From NCBI RefSeq assembly GCF_014653155.1, contig NZ_BNAF01000007.1:186001-250000 (forward strand): a stretch of 64,000 nt of DNA, read 5' to 3'. The position numbers and the translations under genes were made by a program. Positions 1 through 8,700 of the stretch are shown in pieces. How positions within the stretch are numbered: the stretch's first letter is position 1; the number at the start of each line of letters is the position of its first letter. The notes beneath the pieces were generated by a model. The model did no database searches. It saw only the letters and a list, made by a program, of their open reading frames with translations, and was not told where the DNA came from. This stretch comes from Sphingobacterium griseoflavum (GTDB taxonomy: Bacteria > Bacteroidota > Bacteroidia > Sphingobacteriales > Sphingobacteriaceae).

Positions 1-311
1 TTTCTGCCAAAGGTGTACTTTACAAAAAACACTTACAAGGTGGTGTTAAAAAAGGTGCATTTGACGATGCTAAAGCGGAAGAGCTATTTGCAACATGGTC
101 GGAAGGAAACGATGCAAAAGTTGAAGGTAAAAAATCAAGCTTAGCGCAAACTAAAGACGATGCTAAGAAAGCTGCTTTAGCTGCTGAAGCGAAGAAAAAT
201 GCGGACAAAGCAGCAGCGGTAGCGGCGAAAAATGCCCCTGTTGCTGAAGAAGCGCCAGCTGCTGAGGAAGCAGAAACGGAAGCGCCTGCAGAAGAAGAAA
301 CTGAAGGATAA
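1..311 (+). CDS. rpsP: 30S ribosomal protein S16 (5' truncated by window edge)
   Basis: The open frame runs from the left edge to the TAA at 309-311. The first visible residues (SAKGVLYKKHLQGGVKKGAF) match the middle of Bacteroidota S16, a small-subunit protein that binds 16S rRNA early in assembly. Compared with the about 82-residue E. coli protein, this copy has a long low-complexity tail rich in Ala, Glu and Lys, as is common in this phylum. It is followed by a strong terminator and then rimM, the usual S16-RimM order. The N-terminus lies outside the window. Confidence 0.93.
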   Translation, partial: SAKGVLYKKHLQGGVKKGAFDDAKAEELFATWSEGNDAKVEGKKSSLAQTKDDAKKAALAAEAKKNADKAAAVAAKNAPVAEEAPAAEEAETEAPAEEETEG

Positions 312-332
312 TTTTGTATTCATACAGATTCA

Positions 333-372
333 AAAAAGCCGAACCCTTAGGATTCGGCTTTTTATTTTTTTT
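333..372 (+). terminator. Intrinsic terminator after rpsP
   Basis: An AAAAAGCCGAA / TTCGGCTTTTT stem (333-343 with 353-363) is followed by a T-rich run to 372. It separates rpsP from rimM, which starts only 16 nt downstream, so rimM expression would depend on read-through or on a promoter I cannot see. Confidence 0.88.
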
Positions 373-388
373 TAGTAGTTAGTAGATC

Positions 389-922
389 ATGGAATTGAAA
401 GAGGCTTTTTATATAGGATATATCACCAAAACGCGCGGATTGAAGGGTGAGTTACAGTTGTATTTCGAATTTGAGGATTACATGGATCTCGAGTTTGATG
501 TGCTATTTTTGGAAATAAACAAAAAGTTGGTTCCCTACTTTGTAGATACCATCAAACTACAGAAAAATAGTACCGCGTACCTCAATCTAGAAGATGTTGA
601 CCATATCGATAAGGCGCAGCCCTTAGTGAAGAAAAAAGCATATCTGCCACTTGATAAAATGCCGGAGCGTGATCCCGAAGATTTCAGATATTCCGACTTG
701 ATTGGCTTTTTGGTAATCGATGAAGAAGAAGGGGAGATTGGTGAGATCACCCATGTGCAGGAGCTTCCTCAGCAATTTATGGCGACGGTAGATTTCAACG
801 GACAGGAACTGTTGTTTCCCCTGAATGACGACCTGATCCTCGGAATCGATGCCGAAGCGAAAATTATCGAAGTAGATTTGCCTGAAGGGTTGGTAGATCT
901 ATACCGGGAGACCAAGGAATAG
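389..922 (+). CDS. rimM: Ribosome maturation factor RimM
   Basis: The 177-residue product has the RimM layout: an N-terminal beta-barrel (about residues 5-85, beginning FYIGYITKTRGLKGEL) and a C-terminal PRC-barrel (about 98-170). RimM binds S19 and helps maturation of the 3' domain of 16S rRNA in the 30S subunit. It follows rpsP in the same direction, as in many bacteria. The ATG at 389 is preceded by an A/T-rich stretch, not a Shine-Dalgarno, as usual in Bacteroidota. Length is normal. Confidence 0.95.
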   Translation: MELKEAFYIGYITKTRGLKGELQLYFEFEDYMDLEFDVLFLEINKKLVPYFVDTIKLQKNSTAYLNLEDVDHIDKAQPLVKKKAYLPLDKMPERDPEDFRYSDLIGFLVIDEEEGEIGEITHVQELPQQFMATVDFNGQELLFPLNDDLILGIDAEAKIIEVDLPEGLVDLYRETKE

Positions 923-947
923 CGGTTAATTTATGCTTAGTAACAAA

Positions 948-996
948 AAGGCTAGATTCTTTCCGCCTTTGCGGATGAATCTAGCCTTCCTTTTTT
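948..996. terminator. Bidirectional terminator between rimM and glnS
   Basis: A 12-bp stem (948-959 with 977-988, core AGGCTAGATTC) is flanked by T-rich sequence on the + side (987-996) and by an A-run on the left that gives a U-run on the minus strand. It lies between the convergent genes rimM and glnS and can end both transcripts. Confidence 0.9.
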
Positions 997-1011
997 ATTA
1001 AGTATCCTGTT

Positions 1012-2682
1012 TTAGCCCTTCTTAACCTCTTTTGCCCAAGAGTCTTTCAAAGTCACTGTTCTGTTGAATACTAAATTGTCGGTAGTCGACTTGCTGTCCA
1101 AGGTGAAATAACCAAGACGGATAAATTGATAGCCTTTTTTTGGCGTGGCTTCCATCAAATCTGGCTCAATATAAGCCTTTTCGATAATCGTTAAACTATT
1201 TGGATTGATCGATTGCTTGAAGTCTTCAGCTGCAGCAGGATTTTCATCATTGAACAAACGATCGTATAAACGTACTTCTGCCTCTTTGGCATGTTCCACA
1301 GATACCCAATGGATCGTCCCCTTTACCTTCAAGCCGGATGTGTCTTCGCCTGATTTGGAATTGGGAGCATAGGTACAGTAAATCTCGATTACCTTACCAT
1401 TTTCATCCTTCACAAAGTCGTTGCAGGTCACGATATAGGCGTGTTTCAACCGTACGGAAAGACCCGGACCCAATCGGAAAAATTTCTTTGGCGGCTCTTC
1501 CATAAAGTCATCACGCTCTATCCAAAGCTCTTTGCTGAATGGGATAACACGTGTGCCTTCGCCACCTTCCACTTCTGGATTATTCTCCCCGATAAGTTCT
1601 TCAACATGATCGTTGGGGTAATTCGTGATCACCATTTTGATCGGATCAAGAACGGCCATACGCCGCCAAGCGGAGTGGTTTAGGTCCTCGCGAATACAAA
1701 ATTCCAGCAGACTGACATCAATCATGTTTTCACGTTTCTGCACGCCGATGCGATCGCAGAAATTACGGATAGACGCGGGCGTGTAGCCACGTCTTCTCAA
1801 GCCCGAAATAGTCGGCATGCGTGGGTCGTCCCAGCTTTCTACATACTTCTCGTTCACCAATTGCAGCAGCTTACGCTTACTCATGACCGTGTAAGAGAGG
1901 TTCAAACGTGCAAATTCATACTGCTTGGAGGGGAAAATTTCCAGTTTATTGATACACCAATCGTATAAGGGGCGGTGCGGAATAAATTCGAGTGTACAGA
2001 TGGAATGGGTTATTTGCTCGATCGAATCAGACTGTCCGTGCGCGAAATCATACATCGGGTAGATGCACCAAGCGTCGCCCGTGCGGTGGTGATGTGCATG
2101 TTTTATCCGGTACAACAGCGGATCCCGTAGATGCATGTTAGGATTCGCCAAATCAATCTTTGCACGCAAAACTTTCTCCCCGTCCCTATACTTACCTTCA
2201 CGCATTTCTTGAAAGAGCTGAAGGTTCTCTTCTATAGATCGGTCGCGGTAAGGGGTTGGTACACCCGGTTCTGTTGGAGTGCCTTTTGCTGCGGCAATTT
2301 CTTCGGCTGTACTATCATCGACGTATGCAAGATCTTTTTTGATAAGATCCACGGCAAAATTATACAGCGTCTCGAAGTAATCAGATGTGTAAAGTTCTTG
2401 GGCCCATTGAAACCCCAACCACTGTATATCTTTTTTAATACTCTCTACATACGCTGTATCCTCCGTAACAGGGTTCGTGTCATCGAAACGAAGATTGGTT
2501 TTGCCTTGGTATCGCTCGGCCAAGCCAAAATTTAAACAAATAGATTTGGCGTGTCCGATGTGGAGGTATCCGTTCGGCTCGGGCGGAAAGCGGGTCAGAA
2601 CACGCCCTCCATGCTTGCCGTTATGGAGATCATCTTCAATAATCTCCTCGATAAAATTCAGTGGTTTTTCGTCGTTCAACAT
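1012..2682 (-). CDS. glnS: Glutaminyl-tRNA synthetase
   Basis: The 556-residue class I aminoacyl-tRNA synthetase charges tRNA-Gln with glutamine in the cytoplasm. The HIGH motif is at residues 41-44 (in [11 protein letters not shown]), the KMSKS-type loop is MSKRK at about 267-271, and the C-terminal anticodon-binding beta-barrels occupy the last about 200 residues. Length matches bacterial GlnRS. The start is fixed by the N-terminus preceding the first Rossmann strand ([13 protein letters not shown]). A TAACTTTG element on the minus strand ends only 4 nt before the ATG (2687-2694), suggesting a very short or absent leader. Confidence 0.97.
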   Translation of the reverse strand: MLNDEKPLNFIEEIIEDDLHNGKHGGRVLTRFPPEPNGYLHIGHAKSICLNFGLAERYQGKTNLRFDDTNPVTEDTAYVESIKKDIQWLGFQWAQELYTSDYFETLYNFAVDLIKKDLAYVDDSTAEEIAAAKGTPTEPGVPTPYRDRSIEENLQLFQEMREGKYRDGEKVLRAKIDLANPNMHLRDPLLYRIKHAHHHRTGDAWCIYPMYDFAHGQSDSIEQITHSICTLEFIPHRPLYDWCINKLEIFPSKQYEFARLNLSYTVMSKRKLLQLVNEKYVESWDDPRMPTISGLRRRGYTPASIRNFCDRIGVQKRENMIDVSLLEFCIREDLNHSAWRRMAVLDPIKMVITNYPNDHVEELIGENNPEVEGGEGTRVIPFSKELWIERDDFMEEPPKKFFRLGPGLSVRLKHAYIVTCNDFVKDENGKVIEIYCTYAPNSKSGEDTSGLKVKGTIHWVSVEHAKEAEVRLYDRLFNDENPAAAEDFKQSINPNSLTIIEKAYIEPDLMEATPKKGYQFIRLGYFTLDSKSTTDNLVFNRTVTLKDSWAKEVKKG

Positions 2683-2686
2683 ACTG

Positions 2687-2694
2687 CAAAGTTA
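2687..2694 (-). promoter_or_regulatory. -7-like element directly before glnS
   Basis: On the minus strand TAACTTTG matches TAnnTTTG and ends 4 nt before the glnS ATG. No good TTTG box is seen 19-21 nt upstream, so only half of the promoter is supported. Confidence 0.45.
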
Positions 2695-2915
2695 AAGATT
2701 AATACCTGATTTATAGCGCCACTTAGCTAAAATTATATGCTTTCTGAAGGCGGCTAAAAATGTTGTTGCCCACTTATAATATCTGCTTTCGCGATCTGAA
2801 ATAGAACGTGACCTACGCTACACGCATGGTCTAACCGAATTTTAACAGATCTTACGCGGAATAGCTATTTATAATATGTATTTTTAACGATTTAGACGGT
2901 CTATCTGCTCATACA

Positions 2916-4190
2916 ATGAAATATGCATACGCTTTACTTCTTCTTGTCCTCGTTTCTGCGCAACAAAGTGTAGCGCAAAAAATAAAGAAGCCGCAAGTTT
3001 TGGTTTATGGATCTGATATTATGGCCTATACAGCGGCAATCCAAAGCGCGCTATCTGGGGTACCCACGTTATGGGTGGCCGATACAGATACTTTAGTGCC
3101 CGAGTTTTCACGGCATGCTGTCCGCATCGATGAACCGCAAGGCCTCGATGGCGGTATATGGTTGCATGTGCTCATGGATATGGCTTTGTCGAAAAGTCCA
3201 AATGATTCGTTGGCACAATCGGTAAAAGAAAATATGAACCCACGGCTGTTCTTGAATGCTATTGAACGGGATTTGGCGAAACATAAAGATCTGTTGGTAT
3301 TGCGGGGCCAGCGTGTCGATGCGCTGAAACCGGATGGAAAGAATTGGCAGGTCGTGCTTGCGAATAAACAACGGTTCCAAGTCCGCGCCGTATTGGATTT
3401 GTCAGACGGACAGCAACTTGCCGCCATGTTACCGACCGAAACTATATCTAGGACGCTTGACACGGTAGGCACGCAACATCTTTCTTTGCAAACTGTTCGC
3501 ACGTTGGTGCTTTCGGGATCGGTGGGTCAGAGCGCTGTCGCGATCACCTTGCCACAGCTTTTGCAAACCGAGTATGAGGGGTTCTTTTCCAAAAAATCTT
3601 TACAGCCGTTGGTAGCCGGTGCATCAAAAAATGTGGGTTTGTGTGCTGCGCTAGGGCAGGCGATGGGAGCTGCAGCAGCCTATGTTGCATTTTTTAAAAC
3701 GTCAACGGATAAAATTGATGTCCGTAAACTGCAAACCGAGTTAATGACCTATGGCATGCGTATTATTTCCTATCAGGATATACCCATAGATGATGCGCAT
3801 TTCTATGCGATACAACGTTTTGGTCTATCCGGTATTATTTTGCCAGAATACCGAGATGGCCGACTATTTTTTGGGAAAGATGAGCGCATTGGCTTTGGCC
3901 ATATCCAGCCAATATTCCATCGCTTATTCTCGCGTAGCCAGTTGTGGTTTGCAGATCATAAAGGGGATTACCTCACGTGGAACGATCTTTTATCGTTGCT
4001 ACGTTTTGTGGGGCTGCGTGGTGAGGAAGTGGATCGCCAAATTGAAAAGGAATGGTCTACAAAACTAGGATTTACCGGAGTTTTCGATCGATCAGCCTAT
4101 GTTACCCGTTATCAATTCGCTGTTGTACTCGATCTGTATGCTAGTCCATACGTCAAAGCGGTAACTCAGGAAGGGATATTTATCCATTAA
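2916..4190 (+). CDS. Exported FAD-dependent oxidoreductase-like protein
   Basis: The 424-residue protein starts with a signal peptide (hydrophobic residues about 4-14, likely cleavage near residue 21 after SVAQ). A Rossmann-like segment follows (VLVYGSDIMAYTAAIQSALSG), then a strand ending in LWVAD and a stretch typical of the FAD_oxidored family (GGIWLHV, RAVLDLSDG). The usual GxGxxG dinucleotide loop is degenerate (YGSDIMA), so FAD binding is not assured. The C-terminal about 130 residues (from about 290) lack a motif I recognise. It stands alone between the divergent glnS and the convergent carbonic anhydrase gene. The substrate is unknown. Confidence 0.6.
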   Translation: MKYAYALLLLVLVSAQQSVAQKIKKPQVLVYGSDIMAYTAAIQSALSGVPTLWVADTDTLVPEFSRHAVRIDEPQGLDGGIWLHVLMDMALSKSPNDSLAQSVKENMNPRLFLNAIERDLAKHKDLLVLRGQRVDALKPDGKNWQVVLANKQRFQVRAVLDLSDGQQLAAMLPTETISRTLDTVGTQHLSLQTVRTLVLSGSVGQSAVAITLPQLLQTEYEGFFSKKSLQPLVAGASKNVGLCAALGQAMGAAAAYVAFFKTSTDKIDVRKLQTELMTYGMRIISYQDIPIDDAHFYAIQRFGLSGIILPEYRDGRLFFGKDERIGFGHIQPIFHRLFSRSQLWFADHKGDYLTWNDLLSLLRFVGLRGEEVDRQIEKEWSTKLGFTGVFDRSAYVTRYQFAVVLDLYASPYVKAVTQEGIFIH

Positions 4191-4193
4191 AAT

Positions 4194-4217
4194 GCGCAGC
4201 CGCAAATGCAGCTGCGC
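4194..4217. terminator. Hairpin between convergent genes (weak terminator)
   Basis: GCGCAGC (4194-4200) pairs with GCTGCGC (4211-4217) across a 10-nt loop. Flanks are A/T-rich but lack a long T-run on either strand. Position between the ends of two convergent genes supports a terminator role. Confidence 0.6.
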
Positions 4218-4226
4218 GTAAATTAA

Positions 4227-4874
4227 TTATTGAAAGGCAAATACATTGCCCAAGGACTCGTTTCCATACATGGAGTTCTCTAAACTGATAAGTTCTCCGG
4301 TACCAATATTGATGACCATGCCATGCACAGCTAAATCTTGTCCGTTTTTCCAAGCATTCTGTACAATGGATGTTGTACTCAAATTAAATACCTGCTCTTT
4401 TACGTTCAATTCGATAAGGCGATTAACTTTTTCCTCTTCATCTGCTATGGCATCTATTTCTTTTGCATGCAACCGATAAACATCCTTGATGTGGCAAAGC
4501 CAGTTATCGATGATTCCAAATTGCTTGCGGCTTAAAGAAGCTGCGACACCCCCGCATCCGTAATGACCCGCCACAACAATATGTTTTACCTTTAGTACAT
4601 TTACAGCATAGTCCAGTACAGATAACATACTCATGTCGGAGTGGACACACATGTTCGCAATATTGCGGTGTACGAATACTTCGCCGGGCTTTCTTCCGGT
4701 GATTTCGTTGGCTGGGACCCGGCTGTCTGCACAGCCAATCCATAATATCTCCGGGTTTTGACCCTTCGCCAGCTGTTCGAAACGACCTGTCGTGTCCTTT
4801 GCTACAAAATCTATCCAGCCTTTGTTGCCATCTAATATGCGCTGGAAACCTGTTTCTAATTCTTTATTTCCCAT
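4227..4874 (-). CDS. can: Beta-class carbonic anhydrase
   Basis: The 215-residue enzyme interconverts CO2 and bicarbonate using a zinc ion. Expected zinc ligands and catalytic pair are present: Cys48, the Asp50-Arg52 dyad (CADSRVP), His104 and Cys107 (HYGCGG). Length is typical of beta-class enzymes. It lies 51 nt downstream of a SulP transporter on the same strand, so the two probably form an operon for bicarbonate uptake and conversion, supplying carboxylases. No signal peptide is visible, so it is cytoplasmic. Confidence 0.95.
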   Translation of the reverse strand: MGNKELETGFQRILDGNKGWIDFVAKDTTGRFEQLAKGQNPEILWIGCADSRVPANEITGRKPGEVFVHRNIANMCVHSDMSMLSVLDYAVNVLKVKHIVVAGHYGCGGVAASLSRKQFGIIDNWLCHIKDVYRLHAKEIDAIADEEEKVNRLIELNVKEQVFNLSTTSIVQNAWKNGQDLAVHGMVINIGTGELISLENSMYGNESLGNVFAFQ

Positions 4875-4925
4875 GTTTTGTTAATTAAGGTGGTTGACAT
4901 GGTCGCCAACCAAGTTAATAGTTTA

Positions 4926-6479
4926 CTAATTTGTTTTCAATTGTTGTTTTTTGTACGTAATGGCATGCAGTTGTATAGCGATTCCTTTACTGACGGCATG
5001 GAGCTCAAAATCTTTTAAAACATCAATAACGTCCTTATCAATAAATCTGCTCTGTTCGCCATCTATACGGATACGATACACATTTTTCGGCAAGCTATAC
5101 AACTGTTGTTGTATAGGCACTTTATTTAAAAAAGAAACTTCCTCCGCCAATGTCATAATAACAGTTTTTTCACCATTTTGTTCACTGATTTCGAGCTGAA
5201 AAGCATTTTGCATGTTTGCCCGGATAATGTAAAATATGGCAACCAAAATTCCAATTCCTACGCCTAAAAGAAGGTCGGTAAACACAATCGCCGTCACGGT
5301 AACCGCAAACGGAACAAACTGATCCAAGCCTTTTCTGAACATATGTCTAAATAAAACGGGATTAGCAAGTTTGTAGCCGGTGTGCAATAATATCGCTGCC
5401 AAAGAGGATAGCGGAATCAAATTTATAACGGTCGGAATCGCCAGCAGGGCAATCAAAAGCCAGATGCCGTGCAACATGGCCGACCGCTTTGTTCGTCCAC
5501 CCGCTTGCACGTTCGCAGAGGAGCGGACAATAACAGATGTCAACGGTAACCCGCCGAGTAACCCACTGGCCATATTGCCGATACCTTGCGCCATAAGCTC
5601 TCGATTGGTGGGTGTGTTGCGCTTGAGTGGGTCTAGCTTGTCTACGGCCTCTATGCTTATCAAAGTTTCCAAACTGGCAATTATCGCAATCGTAATGGCA
5701 ACAATCCACATATCCTTATTCAGGACCTGTGTGAAATCAGGGAATATGAATAAGCCGGTAAACTCCTGAAAGGAACTTACTACCGGTATGGCCACATAGT
5801 GCTGCGCCGTAAGCTTCATGCTGTTTCCTCGAAAAAGAAAGGCTGCAAGTACCCCCAGCAGAACGACCAAAAGCGGTGCCGGGATTTTGTTTAATCCCTT
5901 GACCTTTGGCCAATAGATTAGTATGCTAAGCGAAAGAAAGCAGATCAATGTTGCACCCCAATTTACGGCGGGTAGCATGGTGTCTTTAAAAGCCGCAATC
6001 CCGCCGCCGTTATCGATTTCAAAAGCGTGCGACTCGGTCATGCCAAACGCTAGCGGAATTTGTTTGAGAATGATCGTGATACCAATGGCAGCAAGCATTC
6101 CTAAGATAACAGCGGATGGGAAATAGTTTCCGATTATTCCGGCCCGCAACACGCCAAGGATCAACTGCAGAGCACCGGCGATCACTACGGCTAGCAAGAA
6201 GGTCTCGTAGGCCCCTAGTTTTTCGATCGCACTAAGTACAATGACGGTCAGTCCCGCTGCGGGACCGCTAACACTGAGCGGGGATTTACTGATGGCTGCC
6301 ACCACTAAGCCGCCAACTACGCCTGTCAGAATGCCAGCAAACAATGGTGCGCCTGATGCCATTGCTATTCCCAGACACAATGGTAGTGCAACAAGGAACA
6401 CCACTACACTGGATGGGAAATCATATTTTAAGTCTCTTTTCGTCAGCTTTAGAAAAGCAGACATACGCGTTCCAAACAT
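4926..6479 (-). CDS. SulP-family anion transporter (probable bicarbonate permease)
   Basis: The 517-residue inner-membrane protein has about 10-12 hydrophobic segments over residues 20-420. SulP hallmarks include a conserved start (FPSSVVVFLVALPLCLGIA) and the GGLPLTSVIVRSSANVQAGG stretch. The last about 90 residues form a STAS-like domain. SulP proteins carry sulfate, bicarbonate or other anions; pairing with a carbonic anhydrase gene favours bicarbonate, an inference from context. Length is a little shorter than sulfate permeases with full STAS domains. Confidence 0.88.
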   Translation of the reverse strand: MFGTRMSAFLKLTKRDLKYDFPSSVVVFLVALPLCLGIAMASGAPLFAGILTGVVGGLVVAAISKSPLSVSGPAAGLTVIVLSAIEKLGAYETFLLAVVIAGALQLILGVLRAGIIGNYFPSAVILGMLAAIGITIILKQIPLAFGMTESHAFEIDNGGGIAAFKDTMLPAVNWGATLICFLSLSILIYWPKVKGLNKIPAPLLVVLLGVLAAFLFRGNSMKLTAQHYVAIPVVSSFQEFTGLFIFPDFTQVLNKDMWIVAITIAIIASLETLISIEAVDKLDPLKRNTPTNRELMAQGIGNMASGLLGGLPLTSVIVRSSANVQAGGRTKRSAMLHGIWLLIALLAIPTVINLIPLSSLAAILLHTGYKLANPVLFRHMFRKGLDQFVPFAVTVTAIVFTDLLLGVGIGILVAIFYIIRANMQNAFQLEISEQNGEKTVIMTLAEEVSFLNKVPIQQQLYSLPKNVYRIRIDGEQSRFIDKDVIDVLKDFELHAVSKGIAIQLHAITYKKQQLKTN

Positions 6480-6587
6480 AAGGTTTAACTTAACTCTACT
6501 CCGTTATTTCATGAATTTTACAGTATAAAAGCCGAAACGTATGATTGACGCTCGGTAGGCCATAGACAGCCAAAATGCGATGTAGCG

Positions 6588-6929
6588 TTAAGCGTTAGGA
6601 GGCGGTGTGGGGACGTTGGCATGGAAAGCTTGAATCAACTTTTCATTTTTCAGATAGTGTTTTTGCTTACCGTTGTTTTCAACCAGGGGGTAGAAAAACA
6701 AATGATCCGACATCATAGTATTAAAAAACTTGGAATTGGATTCGTGAAGATCTTCGCCAAAACTGCCCGCCTTGGACGTATTCTCCATCTCTAATTGCAA
6801 GACGACTTGTAGCACCGTACCACGATCCAACACATTTACAAATACCGGCGTTGCTGCGATCAGCATCTTCAAAAAGAAGACGACTAGGCAGTACTTTGCA
6901 GCGCTCGTATGCGTGATCTTGTTCAACAC
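6588..6929 (-). CDS. Small membrane-anchored or secreted protein of unknown function
   Basis: I do not recognise this protein. From the GTG at 6929 it has 113 residues: a hydrophobic N-terminal segment (YCLVVFFLKMLIAATPVFVNV, about 13-33), a polar body, and a Pro-rich end (VPTPPPNA). The frame is also open to a TTG at 6953, but two TAnnTTTG-like elements on the minus strand (6951-6958, 6959-6966) would place the transcript start after that codon, so GTG 6929 or the adjacent TTG is preferred. It is transcribed divergently from the YjgR-like ATPase gene. Proteins with similar short Pro-rich ends occur in Bacteroidota, but I cannot assign a role. Confidence 0.55.
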   Translation of the reverse strand: MLNKITHTSAAKYCLVVFFLKMLIAATPVFVNVLDRGTVLQVVLQLEMENTSKAGSFGEDLHESNSKFFNTMMSDHLFFYPLVENNGKQKHYLKNEKLIQAFHANVPTPPPNA

Positions 6930-7002
6930 GATAAATACTTTTGTCTCTATCAAAAATACAAATTTACTTCGGAAAAGAAACGATAGGCATGATTTAATTT
7001 TT

Positions 7003-7033
7003 TTTGTTAAATTTTGATATAAAGCTATCTTTA
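7003..7033 (+). promoter_or_regulatory. Candidate promoter of the HerA/YjgR-like gene
   Basis: TTTG at 7003-7006, a 19-nt spacer, and TATCTTTA at 7026-7033, one mismatch from TAnnTTTG. Initiation near 7037 would serve either start codon of the downstream gene. Confidence 0.6.
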
Positions 7034-7092
7034 GGTAAAGATTTATTACGTGATGCGGTGTGCGTGGCTCGTCGTATCAACATGATGATTAT

Positions 7093-8643
7093 ATGGAAGA
7101 TATCAAAAAAGTGTTCACGGACGCAATAACTGCCTCTTATCGTCCGAAAGGAGCATCTATACAGCTTGGAGCTGGTATTTTGAGTGGCGAGGTGCTCCGT
7201 GATGCAAAGGTTAGCCTAGCATTGAAGATGATGAACAGGCATGGTTTGATTGCGGGTGCTACTGGAACCGGAAAGACCCGAACGCTTCAGTTGATAGCCG
7301 AGCAGTTGTCGGATGCGGGCGTTCCGGTGTTTATGCTCGATGTGAAGGGCGATCTATCGGGCCTTATTGAGTCGGGTAAGGCGAACGAAGCGCTGATCGA
7401 AAGGGGTGAGCTAGTTGGGGTTCCCTTTGAAGCGACTGGTTTTCCGGTCGAACTCTTCTCGCTGAGTGGAAAATTGGGTGTCCCGATGCGCATCACGGTG
7501 GAAGATTTCGGCCCGGTAATGCTGGCTCGTGTCCTAGGTCTTAACGAAACGCAGGCAGGCGTATTGGCTGCTATTTTTAAGTTTACGGCGGATCAACAAT
7601 GGCCACTGATAGATCTTAATGATCTAAAGAAGTTGCTAAGCTACTTGAGCGAAGGGCCTGGAGCAGCAGAAATCAAAGACGATTACGGTAAAATAAGCAC
7701 AGCGACATCAGGGACAATCTTGCGGAAGATCGTGGCTGCAGAGCAACAGGGGATAGCGCATATTTTTGGCGAAAAGGAATTTGAGATCGCTGATTTTTTC
7801 CAACGGGTCGACGGCCGAGGTGTAATCAATCTATTGAATATTGCCGATATACAAGATCAACCGTTGCTATATTCTACATTTTTGCTGAGCCTGCTGGCCC
7901 AGCTCTTTAAGCAGTTGCCTGAAGTTGGCGATCTGGAAAAGCCCAAGTTGGTGTTCTTTTTTGACGAAGCCCATCTTTTGTTTAATGGGGCTTCCAAGGC
8001 ATTCTTATCGCAGGTGGAACAGATCGTTCGATTAATTCGTTCCAAGGGCGTAGGCGTGTTTTTCTGCACGCAGGCGGCTTCTGATATTCCCGAATCAGTG
8101 CTGGGGCAATTAGGGAACCGTATCCAGCACGCTTTGCGTGCCTTTACACCCAATGATGCCGAAAACTTGCGGAAGACGGTAAAAACCTATCCGCGATCGA
8201 GGTTTTATGAAATCGATAGCATATTAACGTCGTTGGGAACGGGGCAAGCCTTGGTTACTGTACTAAATGATAAAGGTATCCCAACAGAGGTGGTGGCGAC
8301 ACACCTGGTGGCCGCGCGTGCTGTAATGGGCCCTTGCAATGCGGATACCTATGCATCAACCGTCCGCAACTCGGAGCTGCTGGGAAAATATCAGGTGCCT
8401 GTAAATAGGCGTAGCGCGAGTGAGATCATTGACGAGAAAATGGCGCTTTTTCGTACGGAGGAACAGCAGCGCAAAACGCAAGGAACTGCGTCCAAAGCTA
8501 CTCGTAGCGGCGGTGGAAACCGGCGGCAGACACCCCTGGAGGCAGCGCAGACGCAAGCGTCTCGCGCCTTGGCACGCGAAGGGGTAAAATTGATAGGGAA
8601 GATAGCGTCAGGCATCTTGGGAGCCATTTTCAAAAAGAAATAA
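7093..8643 (+). CDS. HerA/YjgR-like ATPase (DUF853 family)
   Basis: The 516-residue protein is a HerA-FtsK superfamily P-loop ATPase of the YjgR (DUF853) type. Walker A is GATGTGKT (about 55-62) inside the family signature MNRHGLIAGATGTGKT, a DVKGDLSGL segment follows, and Walker B is FFFDEAHLLF near residue 290. The C-terminus is basic (NRRRQ-type residues, ending FKKK). The cellular role of YjgR proteins is not settled. The frame is open to a GTG at 7060, but homologues begin close to MEDIKKVF, so the ATG at 7093 was chosen. It is flanked by a divergent small gene and a nucleotidyltransferase. Confidence 0.9.
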   Translation: MEDIKKVFTDAITASYRPKGASIQLGAGILSGEVLRDAKVSLALKMMNRHGLIAGATGTGKTRTLQLIAEQLSDAGVPVFMLDVKGDLSGLIESGKANEALIERGELVGVPFEATGFPVELFSLSGKLGVPMRITVEDFGPVMLARVLGLNETQAGVLAAIFKFTADQQWPLIDLNDLKKLLSYLSEGPGAAEIKDDYGKISTATSGTILRKIVAAEQQGIAHIFGEKEFEIADFFQRVDGRGVINLLNIADIQDQPLLYSTFLLSLLAQLFKQLPEVGDLEKPKLVFFFDEAHLLFNGASKAFLSQVEQIVRLIRSKGVGVFFCTQAASDIPESVLGQLGNRIQHALRAFTPNDAENLRKTVKTYPRSRFYEIDSILTSLGTGQALVTVLNDKGIPTEVVATHLVAARAVMGPCNADTYASTVRNSELLGKYQVPVNRRSASEIIDEKMALFRTEEQQRKTQGTASKATRSGGGNRRQTPLEAAQTQASRALAREGVKLIGKIASGILGAIFKKK

Positions 8644-8653
8644 ATAATATGAG

Positions 8654-8661
8654 TATCTTTG
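8654..8661 (+). promoter_or_regulatory. -7-like element before the nucleotidyltransferase gene
   Basis: TATCTTTG matches TAnnTTTG and lies about 37 nt before the start codon. A clear upstream TTTG at the right distance was not found because the region is the end of the preceding gene. Confidence 0.45.
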
Positions 8662-8700
8662 TCAAGCTAAGATTGTAATCATGACTAAAAAAGATAAATG

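Noticed and set aside
20..208. Minus-strand frame opposite the rpsP tail
   Set aside because: It is antisense to an Ala/Lys/Glu-rich coding tail, which opens frames by composition; no start context or known similarity.
2131..2695. Plus-strand frames inside glnS
   Set aside because: Overlap fully with a clear glutaminyl-tRNA synthetase on the other strand; products have no recognisable features.
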